Positions 10,701 through 18,926 of a stretch of 64,000 nucleotides of DNA are shown one piece after another. This DNA is from Limnomonas spitsbergensis. Taxonomy: Eukaryota > Chlorophyta > Chlorophyceae > Chlamydomonadales. The DNA is taken from contig JAYJMM010000014.1 in assembly GCA_037349105.1 (NCBI GenBank), positions 620,001-684,000 on the forward strand. Direction: 5' to 3'. How positions within the stretch are numbered: the stretch's first letter is position 1; each line of letters opens with the position of its first letter. A model generated the notes under the pieces. The model did not search any database and had not been told where the DNA came from. It saw only the letters and a program-made list of their open reading frames with translations. The position numbers and the translations under genes were made by a program.

Positions 10701-13700
10701 GACTTCATCTTGCAGCGTCGATCGTTCAAGGGTGGGATCGTCGACGAGCACAACCACATCGGGCCCCCCTTCGCCCTCCGGCAGGTCAAACACGACTTCA
10801 TCTTGCCGCGTCGATCGTTCAAGGGTATGATCGTCGACGAGCACAACCACATCGGGCCCCCCTTCGCCTTCCGGCAGGTCGAACACGACCTCGTCATATC
10901 CATGGTGCGCATTATCGTCGGGGTCTCGGGGGTCTTTCTTATGCCGAATCAGGACGCCAGAGGCATCCGGCACTGACACGCTCTCGGATTCTCGGACCTT
11001 GAGCACGACGCCAGAGGTATCCGGCACAGACACGCCCTCGGGTTCGCGGATCTTGAGCGCGACGCCAGAGGCATCCGGCACAGATACGCCCTCGGATTCT
11101 CGGACATTGAGCACGACGCCAGAGGCATCCGGCACAGACACGCTCTCGGGTTCGCGGATCTTGAGCGCGACGCCAGAGGCATCCGGCACAGACACGCCCT
11201 CGGGTTCGCGGATCTTGAGCGCGACGCCAGAGGCATCCGGCACAGATACGCCCTCGGATTCTCGGACCTTGAGCGCGACGCCAGAGGCATCCGGCACAGA
11301 CACGCTCTCGGGTTCGCGGACATTGAGCACGACGCCAGAGGCATCCGGCACAGATACGCCCTCGGATTCTCGGACCTTGAGCACGACGCCAGAGGCATCC
11401 GGCACAGACACGCCCTCGGATTTTCGGATCTTGAGCGCGACGCCAGAGGCATCCGGCACAGATACGCCCTCGGGTTCGCGGACATTGAGCACGACGCCAG
11501 AGGCATCCGGCACAGATACGCCCTCGGATTTTCGGATCTTGAGCGCGACGCCAGAGGCATCCGGAACAGACACGCCCTCGGATTCTCGGACCTTGAGCAC
11601 GACGCCAGAGGCTTCCGGCACAGATACGCTCTCGGGTTCGCGGATCTTGAGCGCGACGCCAGAGGCATCCGGCACAGACACGCCCTCGGGTTCGCGGATC
11701 TTGAGCGCGACGCCAGAGGCATCCGGCACAGACACGCCCTCGGGTTCGCGGATCTTGAGCGCAACGCCAGAGGCATCCGGCACAGATACGCCCTCGGATT
11801 CTCGGATGGTATTAGGCACAATACCGGAGGCACCAGGGAGTGCCACACCCTCTGAATCGCGGATATTGATCACGACGCCAGAGGCATCCGGCACAGACAC
11901 GCTCTCGGGTTCGCGGACATTGAGCACGACGCCAGAAGCATCCGGCACAGATACGCCCTTGGATTCTCGGACCTTGAGCACGACGCCAGAGGCATCCGGA
12001 ACAGACACGCCCTCGGATTTTCGGATGGTATTAGGCACAATACCGGAGGCACCAGGGAGTGCCACACCCTCTGAATCGCGGATGTTGATCACGACGCCAG
12101 AGGCATCCGGCACAGACACGCTCTCGGGTTCGCGGACATTGAGCACGACGCCAGAGGCATCCGGCACAGACACGCTCTCGGATTCTCGGACCTTCAGCAC
12201 GACGCCAGAGGCATCCGGAACAGACACGCCCTCGGATTCTCGGATGGTATTAGGCACAATACCGGAGGCACCAGGGAGTGCCACACCCTCTGAATCGCGG
12301 ATGGCATTGGGCACAATACTGGAGGCATCAGGGAGTGTCAAACTCTCTGAATTGCGGATATTGATCACGACGCCAGAGGCATCCGGCACAGACACGCTCT
12401 CGGATCCTCGGACCTTGATCACGACGCCAGAGGCATCCGGCACAGACACGCCCTCAGATTCTCGGACCTTGAGCGCGACGCCAGAGGCATCCGGCACAGA
12501 CACGCCCTCGGATTCTCGGACCTTGAGCGCGACGCCAGAGGCATCCGGCACAGACACGCCCTCAAATTCTCGGATGGTATTAGGCACAATACCGGAGGCA
12601 CCAGGGAGTGCCACACCCTCTGAATCGCGGATGGCATTGGGCACAATACCGGAGGCATCAGGGAGTGTCAAACCCTCTGAATGGCGGATATTGATCACGA
12701 CACCGGAAGCATCTGGCACCGACACGCCCTCGGGTTCGCGGATCTTGAGCACGACGCCAGAGGCATCCGGCACAGACACGCCCTCGGATTCTCGGATGGT
12801 ATTAGGCACAATACCGGAGGCACCAGGGAGTGCCACACCCTCTGAATCACGGATCTTCAGTACGACACCAGAGGCACCAGGGATGGTCACACCCTCTGAA
12901 TCACGGATGGCATTAGGCACGACCCCGGAGGCATCCGGTACCGACACACCCTCTAAATCAAGGATGGCATTAGGCACGACACCAGAGGCACCAGGGATGG
13001 ACACACCCTCTAAATCAAGGATGGCATTGGGCACATTACCGGAGGCACCAGGGAGTGTCACACCCTCTGAATCACGAATGGCATTGTGCACAATACCGGA
13101 GGCACCAGGGAGTTTCACACCCTCTGAATCACGAATGGCATTGGGCACAATCTCAGAGGCATCCGGCACCGATACACCCTCTAAATCACGGATGGTATTA
13201 GGCACAATAACGGAGGCACCAGGGATGGACACACCCTCTGAATCGCGGATCTTAAGCAGGACTCCAGAGGCACCAGGGATGGACACACCCTCTGAATCAA
13301 GGATGGCATTGGGCACATTACCGGAGGCACCAGGGAGTGTCACACGCTCTGAATCACGAATAGCATTGGGCACAATACCGGAGGCACCAGGGAGTGCCAC
13401 ACCCTCTGAATCACGAATGGCATTGGGCACAATACCAGAGGCACCAGGGAGTTTCACACCCTCTGAATCACGAATGGCATTGGGCACAATCTCAGAGGCA
13501 TCCGGCACCGATACACCCTCTAAATCACGGATGGTATTAGGCACAATACCTGAGGCACCAGGGAGTGTCACACCCTCTGACTCGCATATCTTAAGCATGA
13601 CTCCAGAGGCACCAGGGATGGACACACCCTCTGAATCAAGGATGGCATTGGGCACATTTCCGGAGGCACCAGGGATTGCCACACGCTCTGAATCGCGGAT

Positions 13701-16700
13701 CTTCAGCACGGCACCAGAGGCACCAGGGATGGACACACCCTCTGAATCACGAATGGCATTGGGCAGAATACCGGAGGCACCAGGGAGTTTCACACCCTCT
13801 GAATCACGAATGGCATTGGGCACAATCTCAGAGGCATCCGGCACCGATACACCCTCTAAATCACGGATGGTATGAGGCACAAAACCGGAGGCACCAGGGA
13901 GTGTCACACCCTCTGAATCGCGTATCTTAAGCATGACTCCAGAGGCACCAGGGATGGACACACCCTCTGAATCACGAATGGTGTTAAAGACAACGTTGGA
14001 GGTACCCGGTAGTGTCACACCCTCTGAATCGCGAATGGCATTGGGCACAATCTCAGAGGCATCCGGCACCGATACACCCTCTAAATCACGGATGGTATTA
14101 GGCACAATACCTGAGGCACCAGGGAGTGTCACACCCTCTGACTCGCGTATCTTAAGCATGACTCCAGAGGCACCAGGGATGGACACACCCTCTGAATCAA
14201 GGATGGCATTGGGCACATTACCGGAGGCACCAGGGATTGCCACACGCTCTGAATCGCGGATCTTCAGCACGACACCAGAGGCACCAGGGATGGACACACC
14301 CTCTGAATCACGAATGGCATTGGGCACAATACCGGAGGCACCAGGGAGTTTCACACCCTCTGAATCACGAATGGCATTGGGCACAATCTCAGAGGCATCC
14401 GGCACCGATACACCCTCTAAATCACGGATGGTATGAGGCACAATACCGGAGGCACCAGGGAGTGTCACACCCTCTGAATCGCGTATCTTAAGCATGACTC
14501 CAGAGGCACCAGGGATGGACACACCCTCTGAATCACGAATGGTGTTAAAGACAACGTTGGAGGTACCCGGTAGTGTCACACCCTCTGAATCACGGATGGC
14601 ATTGGGCACAATCTCATAGGCATCCGGCACCGATATACCCTCTGAATCACGAATGGTGTTAAAGACAACGTTGGAGGTACCCGGTAGTGTCACACCCTCT
14701 GAATCACGAGTGGCATTGGGCACAATCTCAGAGTCATCCGGCACCGATATACCCTCTGAATCGCGGATGGTCTGTGGGACAATGCCGGATGCACCAGGGA
14801 TGGCCACACCCTCTGAATCGCGGATGGTTTTCGGGATAACATTGAAGGCGCCAGGGATGGATACACCCTCGTAATCGCGGATGGTCTGTGGGACAATGCC
14901 GGATGCACCAGGGATGGCCACACCCTCTGAATCGCGGATGGTTTTCGGGATAACATTGAAGGCGCCAGGGATGGATACACCCTCGTAATCGCGGATGGTC
15001 TGTGGGACAATGCCGGAGGCGCCAGGGATGGATACACCCTCGTAATCGCGGATGGTCTGTGGGACAATGCTGGAGGCACCAGGGATGGACACACCCTCGT
15101 AATCGCGTATGATCTTTGGGACAACATTGAAGGCACCAGGGATGGACACACCCTCGTAATCGCGGATGGTCTGTGGGACAATGCCGGAGGCGCCAGGGAT
15201 GGACACGCCCTCCGAATCGCGGATGGTTTTCGGGATAACATTGAACGCGCCAGGGATGGATACACCCTCGTAATCGTCAATGGTCTGTGGGACAATGCCG
15301 GAAGCACCAGGGATGGACACGCCCTCCGAATCGCGAGTGGTTTTCGGGATAACATTGAAGGCGCCAGGGATGGATACACCCTCGTAATCGCGGATGGTCT
15401 GTGGGACAATGCCGGAGGCGCCAGGGATGGACACACCCTCGTAATCGCGTATGATCTTTGGGACAACATTGAAGGCACCAGGGATGGACACGCCCTCCGA
15501 ATCGCGGATGGTTTTCGGGATAACATTGAAGGCGCCAGGGATGGATACACCCTCGTAATCGCGGATGGTCTGTGGGACAATGCCGGAGGCACCAGGGATG
15601 GACACACCCTCGTAATCGCGTATGATCTTTGGGACAACATTGAAGGCACCAGGGATGGACACACCCTCGTAATCGTCAATGGTCTGTGGGACAATGCCGG
15701 AAGCACCAGGGATGGACACGCCCTCCGAATCGCGGATGGTCTGTGGGACAATGCCGGAGGCACCAGGGATGGACACACCCTCGTAATCGCGTATGATCTT
15801 TGGGACAACATTGAAGGCACCAGGGATGGACACACCCTCGTAATCGTCAATGGTCTGTGGGACAATGCCGGAAGCACCAGGGATGGACACGCCCTCCGAA
15901 TCGCGGATGGTTTTCGGGATAACATTGAACGCGCCAGGGATGGACACCCCCTCGTAATCGCGGATGGTCATGGGGAAAGCGCCGGAGGCGCCAGGGATGG
16001 ACACACCCTCTGAATCGCGGATGGTTTGCGGGACAACATTGAAGGCGCCAGGGATGGACACACCCTCGTAATCGCGTATGATCTTTGGGACAACATTGAA
16101 GGCACCAGGGATGGACACGCCCTCCGAATCGCGGATGGTTTTCGGGTCAACATTGAAGGCGCCAGGGATGGACACCCCCTCGTAATCGCGGATGGTCATG
16201 GGGAAAGCGCCGGAGGCGCCAGGGATGGACACCCCCTCGTAATCGCGGATGGTCATGGGGAAAGCGCCGGAGGCGCCAGGGATGGACACACCCTCTGAAT
16301 CGCGGATGGTTTGCGGGACAACATTGAAGGCGCCAGGGATGGACACCCCCTCAGAGTGGTTGATTCCTATTGGGACAACATTGAAGGCGCCAGGGATGGA
16401 AAGACCTTCAGGTGCACTGACGGCCCTTAGGACAGAATCAGAGGCGCCCGGAATGGACACTCCCTCCTCAGGAATGCTCACGCTGGTTTCGTGTTGTTCC
16501 GTGAGGTCCGTAACGGTCGTAAGAGATTGCGATGGTGCGCACAGTCCTTCTAACACAGGATTGCATGAAATCACCGAGATTGAACCATCACTGCATGGTA
16601 TGAGCGTCGTGGCAACGGTGGTTAGAACTGTGGTTTGTGTGGGTGTAAGGATTGTCGTTGCAACTGTTGTCAGGATTGTTGTGGGTTGATACATGGTTCT

Positions 16701-18242
16701 TGTGTGGGGTGGGGTGGGCGCAGCACTAGTGATTTGTGGGTGTGAGGGTTTAACGAAGCTGGCGATATTTCCATCAATTGACGTTTGCGAGTCGGAGGGT
16801 TTAACGAAGCTGGCGATATTTCCATCAATTGACGTTTGCGAGTCGGAGGGTTTAACGAAGCTGGCGATATTTCCATCAATTGACGTTTGCGAGTCGGAGG
16901 GTTTACCGAAGCTGGCGATATTTCCACCACGTTGCTTGTATGGCATCATTCCCGACGACGGCGAGCTCGGAGTACCGTTCACTGAGCCCCCATGCACTCC
17001 TGATCGCGATTGTTGGTGTTGGAGTACACTACCTTCTGGCCATGGGGTGGGCATGTGTCTCTGATGCGGTGGCATATCTGGATGTGCATTCGTCCGTCGG
17101 GGTGTGGGTGCGGGTGTGGGTGTGAACTTAAGTGTTTGTGTTTGTGCGGGTGTGGGTGTGAACTTAAGTGTTTGTGTTTGTGCGGGTTCGGGTGTGAACT
17201 TGAGTATTTGTGTTTGTGCGGGTGTGGGTGTGAACTTGAGTATTTGTGTTTGTGCGGGTGTGGGTGTGAACTTGAGTATTTGTGTTAGTGTGGGTGTTTG
17301 TGCTCGTGTGGGAGTGGGTGTGGATGTTGGAGTGAACTTAGGTGCTTGTGCGAGTGTGAGTGCGAGTGTTTGTGTGGGTGTGGGTGTGGGAGTGAACTTA
17401 GGTGCTTGTGTGAGTGTGAGTGCGAGTGTGTGTATGGGAGTGGGTGTGAGTGCGGGTGTTTGTGTTTGTGTGGGGGTGGGTTTTTGTGTTAACTTGGGTG
17501 TTTGTGTGGGAGTGTGTGTGAGTGCGGGTGTGGGTGTTAACTTGGGTGTTTGTGCGGGTGTTTGTGTTTGTGCGGGTGTTTGTGTTTGTGCGGGTGTTTG
17601 TGTTTGTGTGGGAGTGGGTGTGAGTGCGGGTGTTTGTGTTTGTGTGGGAGTGGGTGTGAGTGCGGGTGTTTGTGTTTGTGTGGGAGTGGGTGTGCTTACA
17701 GGGGACGCCTCCGGCAGTTGCGTTCCATCGCGGTTCGAGGCAGCTGCGGCTGCCTCCGTCTTCGCCCTCTTCAGGGGAGGCTCTGCTGCTGCTGCTGCGA
17801 AGATGGTTGTAGAGGCCACCACACCTGCGAACGCAGCGCTCGCGATGACGTGCCTTCGAGAGAGGGCGGACGTGGCGGCCGCGTCGGCCTTGGCGAGTTC
17901 GCGCATCACCGCCGCGAGTTTCGTCGGGTCCGCCCGTGCGAGCGCTTCATGCGAGCCGCCGCGCTCCAGCGCTCTCACCGCCTCGTGGACATAGATAAGC
18001 CCCTGGGCACCCTCTGTTGCTTCGCCGTTCCTTTTGAGGAGCAGGCCGGATGCGCACGCGAACCACGCTGCGTCGGTTGCAAGCCAGCAGGCGAGTGCCA
18101 GTGCGGCTGTCGCTCGTGCTGCTCCGCTCGACCCCTGCTTTATCGCGGACAGCGCAGATGTCCAGAGCGTCGCCACGACCGCTGTCGTGACGGCAGCCAT
18201 GAGCGCGTACCTGCGACCGACCTCGGTTCCGGCATCGACCAT
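7737..18242 (-). CDS. 3501-aa repeat protein with membrane segments at both ends
   Basis: The N-terminus has two hydrophobic segments (about residues 12-34 and 41-68) and a third near 142-160. Then come a Thr/Pro/Gln low-complexity region, a very long array of about 18-residue units of EGVSIPGASGIVP / EGVSVPDASGV type (roughly residues 590-2420), about 25 copies of a 31-residue unit containing DEVVFDLPEGEGGPDVVVLVD, a proline-rich PPPVISLVPRP region, a C-terminal hydrophobic helix (LAVLLTAAAVVYVSLA) and an 80-residue tail. The architecture suggests a filamentous, surface or tail-like virion protein, or an adhesin. That is inference; no family is recognised. Intact reading through 10.5 kb despite the repeats argues for selection. 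Two long open frames on the opposite strand (about 8002-10830 and 10999-13875) are repeat shadows. Confidence 0.85.
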   Translation of the reverse strand: MVDAGTEVGRRYALMAAVTTAVVATLWTSALSAIKQGSSGAARATAALALACWLATDAAWFACASGLLLKRNGEATEGAQGLIYVHEAVRALERGGSHEALARADPTKLAAVMRELAKADAAATSALSRRHVIASAAFAGVVASTTIFAAAAAEPPLKRAKTEAAAAASNRDGTQLPEASPVSTPTPTQTQTPALTPTPTQTQTPALTPTPTQTQTPAQTQTPAQTQTPAQTPKLTPTPALTHTPTQTPKLTQKPTPTQTQTPALTPTPIHTLALTLTQAPKFTPTPTPTQTLALTLAQAPKFTPTSTPTPTRAQTPTLTQILKFTPTPAQTQILKFTPTPAQTQILKFTPEPAQTQTLKFTPTPAQTQTLKFTPTPAPTPRRTNAHPDMPPHQRHMPTPWPEGSVLQHQQSRSGVHGGSVNGTPSSPSSGMMPYKQRGGNIASFGKPSDSQTSIDGNIASFVKPSDSQTSIDGNIASFVKPSDSQTSIDGNIASFVKPSHPQITSAAPTPPHTRTMYQPTTILTTVATTILTPTQTTVLTTVATTLIPCSDGSISVISCNPVLEGLCAPSQSLTTVTDLTEQHETSVSIPEEGVSIPGASDSVLRAVSAPEGLSIPGAFNVVPIGINHSEGVSIPGAFNVVPQTIRDSEGVSIPGASGAFPMTIRDYEGVSIPGASGAFPMTIRDYEGVSIPGAFNVDPKTIRDSEGVSIPGAFNVVPKIIRDYEGVSIPGAFNVVPQTIRDSEGVSIPGASGAFPMTIRDYEGVSIPGAFNVIPKTIRDSEGVSIPGASGIVPQTIDDYEGVSIPGAFNVVPKIIRDYEGVSIPGASGIVPQTIRDSEGVSIPGASGIVPQTIDDYEGVSIPGAFNVVPKIIRDYEGVSIPGASGIVPQTIRDYEGVSIPGAFNVIPKTIRDSEGVSIPGAFNVVPKIIRDYEGVSIPGASGIVPQTIRDYEGVSIPGAFNVIPKTTRDSEGVSIPGASGIVPQTIDDYEGVSIPGAFNVIPKTIRDSEGVSIPGASGIVPQTIRDYEGVSIPGAFNVVPKIIRDYEGVSIPGASSIVPQTIRDYEGVSIPGASGIVPQTIRDYEGVSIPGAFNVIPKTIRDSEGVAIPGASGIVPQTIRDYEGVSIPGAFNVIPKTIRDSEGVAIPGASGIVPQTIRDSEGISVPDDSEIVPNATRDSEGVTLPGTSNVVFNTIRDSEGISVPDAYEIVPNAIRDSEGVTLPGTSNVVFNTIRDSEGVSIPGASGVMLKIRDSEGVTLPGASGIVPHTIRDLEGVSVPDASEIVPNAIRDSEGVKLPGASGIVPNAIRDSEGVSIPGASGVVLKIRDSERVAIPGASGNVPNAILDSEGVSIPGASGVMLKIRESEGVTLPGASGIVPNTIRDLEGVSVPDASEIVPNAIRDSEGVTLPGTSNVVFNTIRDSEGVSIPGASGVMLKIRDSEGVTLPGASGFVPHTIRDLEGVSVPDASEIVPNAIRDSEGVKLPGASGILPNAIRDSEGVSIPGASGAVLKIRDSERVAIPGASGNVPNAILDSEGVSIPGASGVMLKICESEGVTLPGASGIVPNTIRDLEGVSVPDASEIVPNAIRDSEGVKLPGASGIVPNAIRDSEGVALPGASGIVPNAIRDSERVTLPGASGNVPNAILDSEGVSIPGASGVLLKIRDSEGVSIPGASVIVPNTIRDLEGVSVPDASEIVPNAIRDSEGVKLPGASGIVHNAIRDSEGVTLPGASGNVPNAILDLEGVSIPGASGVVPNAILDLEGVSVPDASGVVPNAIRDSEGVTIPGASGVVLKIRDSEGVALPGASGIVPNTIRESEGVSVPDASGVVLKIREPEGVSVPDASGVVINIRHSEGLTLPDASGIVPNAIRDSEGVALPGASGIVPNTIREFEGVSVPDASGVALKVRESEGVSVPDASGVALKVRESEGVSVPDASGVVIKVRGSESVSVPDASGVVINIRNSESLTLPDASSIVPNAIRDSEGVALPGASGIVPNTIRESEGVSVPDASGVVLKVRESESVSVPDASGVVLNVREPESVSVPDASGVVINIRDSEGVALPGASGIVPNTIRKSEGVSVPDASGVVLKVRESKGVSVPDASGVVLNVREPESVSVPDASGVVINIRDSEGVALPGASGIVPNTIRESEGVSVPDASGVALKIREPEGVSVPDASGVALKIREPEGVSVPDASGVALKIREPESVSVPEASGVVLKVRESEGVSVPDASGVALKIRKSEGVSVPDASGVVLNVREPEGVSVPDASGVALKIRKSEGVSVPDASGVVLKVRESEGVSVPDASGVVLNVREPESVSVPDASGVALKVRESEGVSVPDASGVALKIREPEGVSVPDASGVALKIREPESVSVPDASGVVLNVRESEGVSVPDASGVALKIREPEGVSVPDTSGVVLKVRESESVSVPDASGVLIRHKKDPRDPDDNAHHGYDEVVFDLPEGEGGPDVVVLVDDHTLERSTRQDEVVFDLPEGEGGPDVVVLVDDPTLERSTLQDEVVFDLPDGEGGPDVVVLVETGDSSLKRSTQKDEVVFDLPEGEGGPDVVVLVDDPTLKRSTQKDEVVFDLPEGEGGPDVVVLVDDPTLKRSTQKDAVVFDLPEGEGGPDVVVLVDDPTLKRSTQKDEVVFDLPEGEGGPDVVVLVDDPTLKRSTQKDEVVFDLPEGEGGPDVVVLVDDPTLKRSTQKDEVVFDLPEGEGGPDVVVLVDDPTLKRSTQKDEVVFDLPEGEGGPDVVVLVDDPTLKRSTQKDEVVFDLPEGEEGPDVIVLVDDPTLKRSTQKDEVVFDLPEGEGGPDVIVLVDDPTLKRSTQKDEVVFDLPEGEGGPDVIVLVDDPTFERSTRQDEVVFDLPEGEGGPDVVVIVDDPTFERSTRQDEVVFDLPEGEGGPDVVVLVDDPTFERSTLQDEVVFDLPEGEGGPDVVVLVDDPTFERSTQKDEVVFDLPEGEGGPDVVVLVDDPSLKRSTQKDEVVFDLPEGEGGPDVVVLVDDPTFERSTRQDEVVFDLPEGEGGPDVVVLVDDPTFEKSTRQDEVVFDLPEGEGGPDVVVLVDDPTLERSTRQDEVVFDLPEGEGGPDVVVLVDDPTLERSTRQDEVVFDLPEGDGGPDVVVLVDDPTLERSPRQDEVVFDLPEGEGGPDVVVLVDDPTLERSPRQDEVVFDLPEGEGGPDVVVLVDDPTLDRSPRQDEVVFDLPEGEGGPDVVVFVTLPSRGFTPPPPPLTALRMRLPPVISLVPRPPPVISLVPRPPPVISLVPRPPPVISLQPPPPPITALRSLVRPSVPPPPPPVAVLRYSARLPVKPPPVTTLKLRIPPLMVLKPPVYPIATVVKTHHDRPPPPLRRVPPEPFFPPVRPGERRPGSNPHVKSASSEAYRRFLVLCRHPQWLPLAVLLTAAAVVYVSLADDMVVHEGFSGSSALEGFLLSGFGSTDQGGGVQASIRAAEAACLVPQVDVSDIWAALALVRHRLASKYTRDVDMKVAASCGVVLWELSAM
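8590..10890 (-). repeat. 93-bp coding tandem repeat, about 25 copies
   Basis: The units encode 31 residues built on VVFDLPEGEGGPDVVVLVDD followed by a variable basic segment (TLKRSTQK or TFERSTRQ). Neighbouring units share variants, for example a long run of the KRSTQK type near 9760-10640, which indicates local duplication. Confidence 0.95.
10960..16480 (-). repeat. About 54-57-bp coding tandem repeats, about 100 copies
   Basis: Units encode E-G/S-V-S-(I/V)-P-(G/D)-A-S-G-V then a variable hydrophobic/charged half (VPQTIRDY, ALKIREP and similar). Three subfamilies are arranged in blocks: VSVPDASGV units at 10960-12800, mixed TLPGASG units at 12800-14760, and SIPGAFNV units at 14760-16480. 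Confidence 0.93.
17095..17700 (-). repeat. GT-rich degenerate repeat encoding Thr/Pro/Gln tract
   Basis: Degenerate 6- to 30-bp repeats of the gtgtttgtg type encode a TPTPTQTQTPA-like linker in the 3501-aa protein. A likely slippage hotspot. Confidence 0.9.
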
Positions 18243-18355
18243 GCTGTTGGTCCGCGTCTACTGATGAACTTCACAAAAGGGCGCGTCGGGTGGACGACGA
18301 CGCTGTGCCCCGAGAGCGGCTTAGAGGTGAGTGAATCAGTCCAAAATAGCTAGGG

Positions 18356-18910
18356 CTACGTGTGTTGTCCTGCAAGGTTCAAGATGAGGTCCGACGTCGG
18401 CACGGGGGGGGCGTGCAGGTCTATAGCGGACGCTAGCTGCATGGGCCAAACGGTCGGCGGCTGTCCTGAGTTCCAGTCAGTGCGTGCGCGCACATCCAAC
18501 ATTTGGCATGCTCCGAACAGTCCGTCGGCTCGATAGAAGCACACCGTCACTTCCCACCGGTACCAGCGGTCCCTGCCCGCGGCGTCTGCGTCGACGTCGG
18601 GGGGGAGACGTTGACGCCACACTCGGTGGACTTCAATGCGTTGGCTTGCACGCTCGAGCCTGTCGCGCGACGCTGCGATGCGCCGCACGGCCAGGTCCAG
18701 CAGCGGCCGCGGCACCGCGTTGCTGTCCGCGCTGCTGTCCGTGCGCTCCTCCCATTCGAGGAGCGCGTCGTCAGCGAAACGCTCGTGGGACGGACGACCG
18801 ATACGAAGGTTCATTGCGACTGCCGTGAGAAGGAGTAGCAGTACCAGCACGAAGCCGCCGACCGACATGGCAGGCGTCGTGAACGGCATGATTCGCGGAT
18901 AATAGAACAT
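18356..18910 (-). CDS. Small single-pass membrane protein
   Basis: The product has about 184 aa and starts MFYYPRIMPF; an alternative ATG lies at 18889. One strong hydrophobic helix near residues 17-34 (GGFVLVLLLLLTAVAM) is followed by a soluble region with many Arg and Trp residues (RLPPDVDADAAGRDRWYRWEV). No recognised domain. It sits between two other membrane-anchored genes transcribed in the same direction, so it may be a virion membrane component. The start at 18910 is the first ATG and is preceded by an A-rich stretch. Confidence 0.65.
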   Translation of the reverse strand: MFYYPRIMPFTTPAMSVGGFVLVLLLLLTAVAMNLRIGRPSHERFADDALLEWEERTDSSADSNAVPRPLLDLAVRRIAASRDRLERASQRIEVHRVWRQRLPPDVDADAAGRDRWYRWEVTVCFYRADGLFGACQMLDVRARTDWNSGQPPTVWPMQLASAIDLHAPPVPTSDLILNLAGQHT

Positions 18911-18926
18911 GGGTAAAAAAAGCGAT

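Noticed and set aside
8002..13875. Two plus-strand frames of about 940 and 960 codons
   Set aside because: They are antisense to repeats of the 3501-aa gene, have no hydrophobic ends or domains, and stay open only because every repeat unit lacks stops on both strands.
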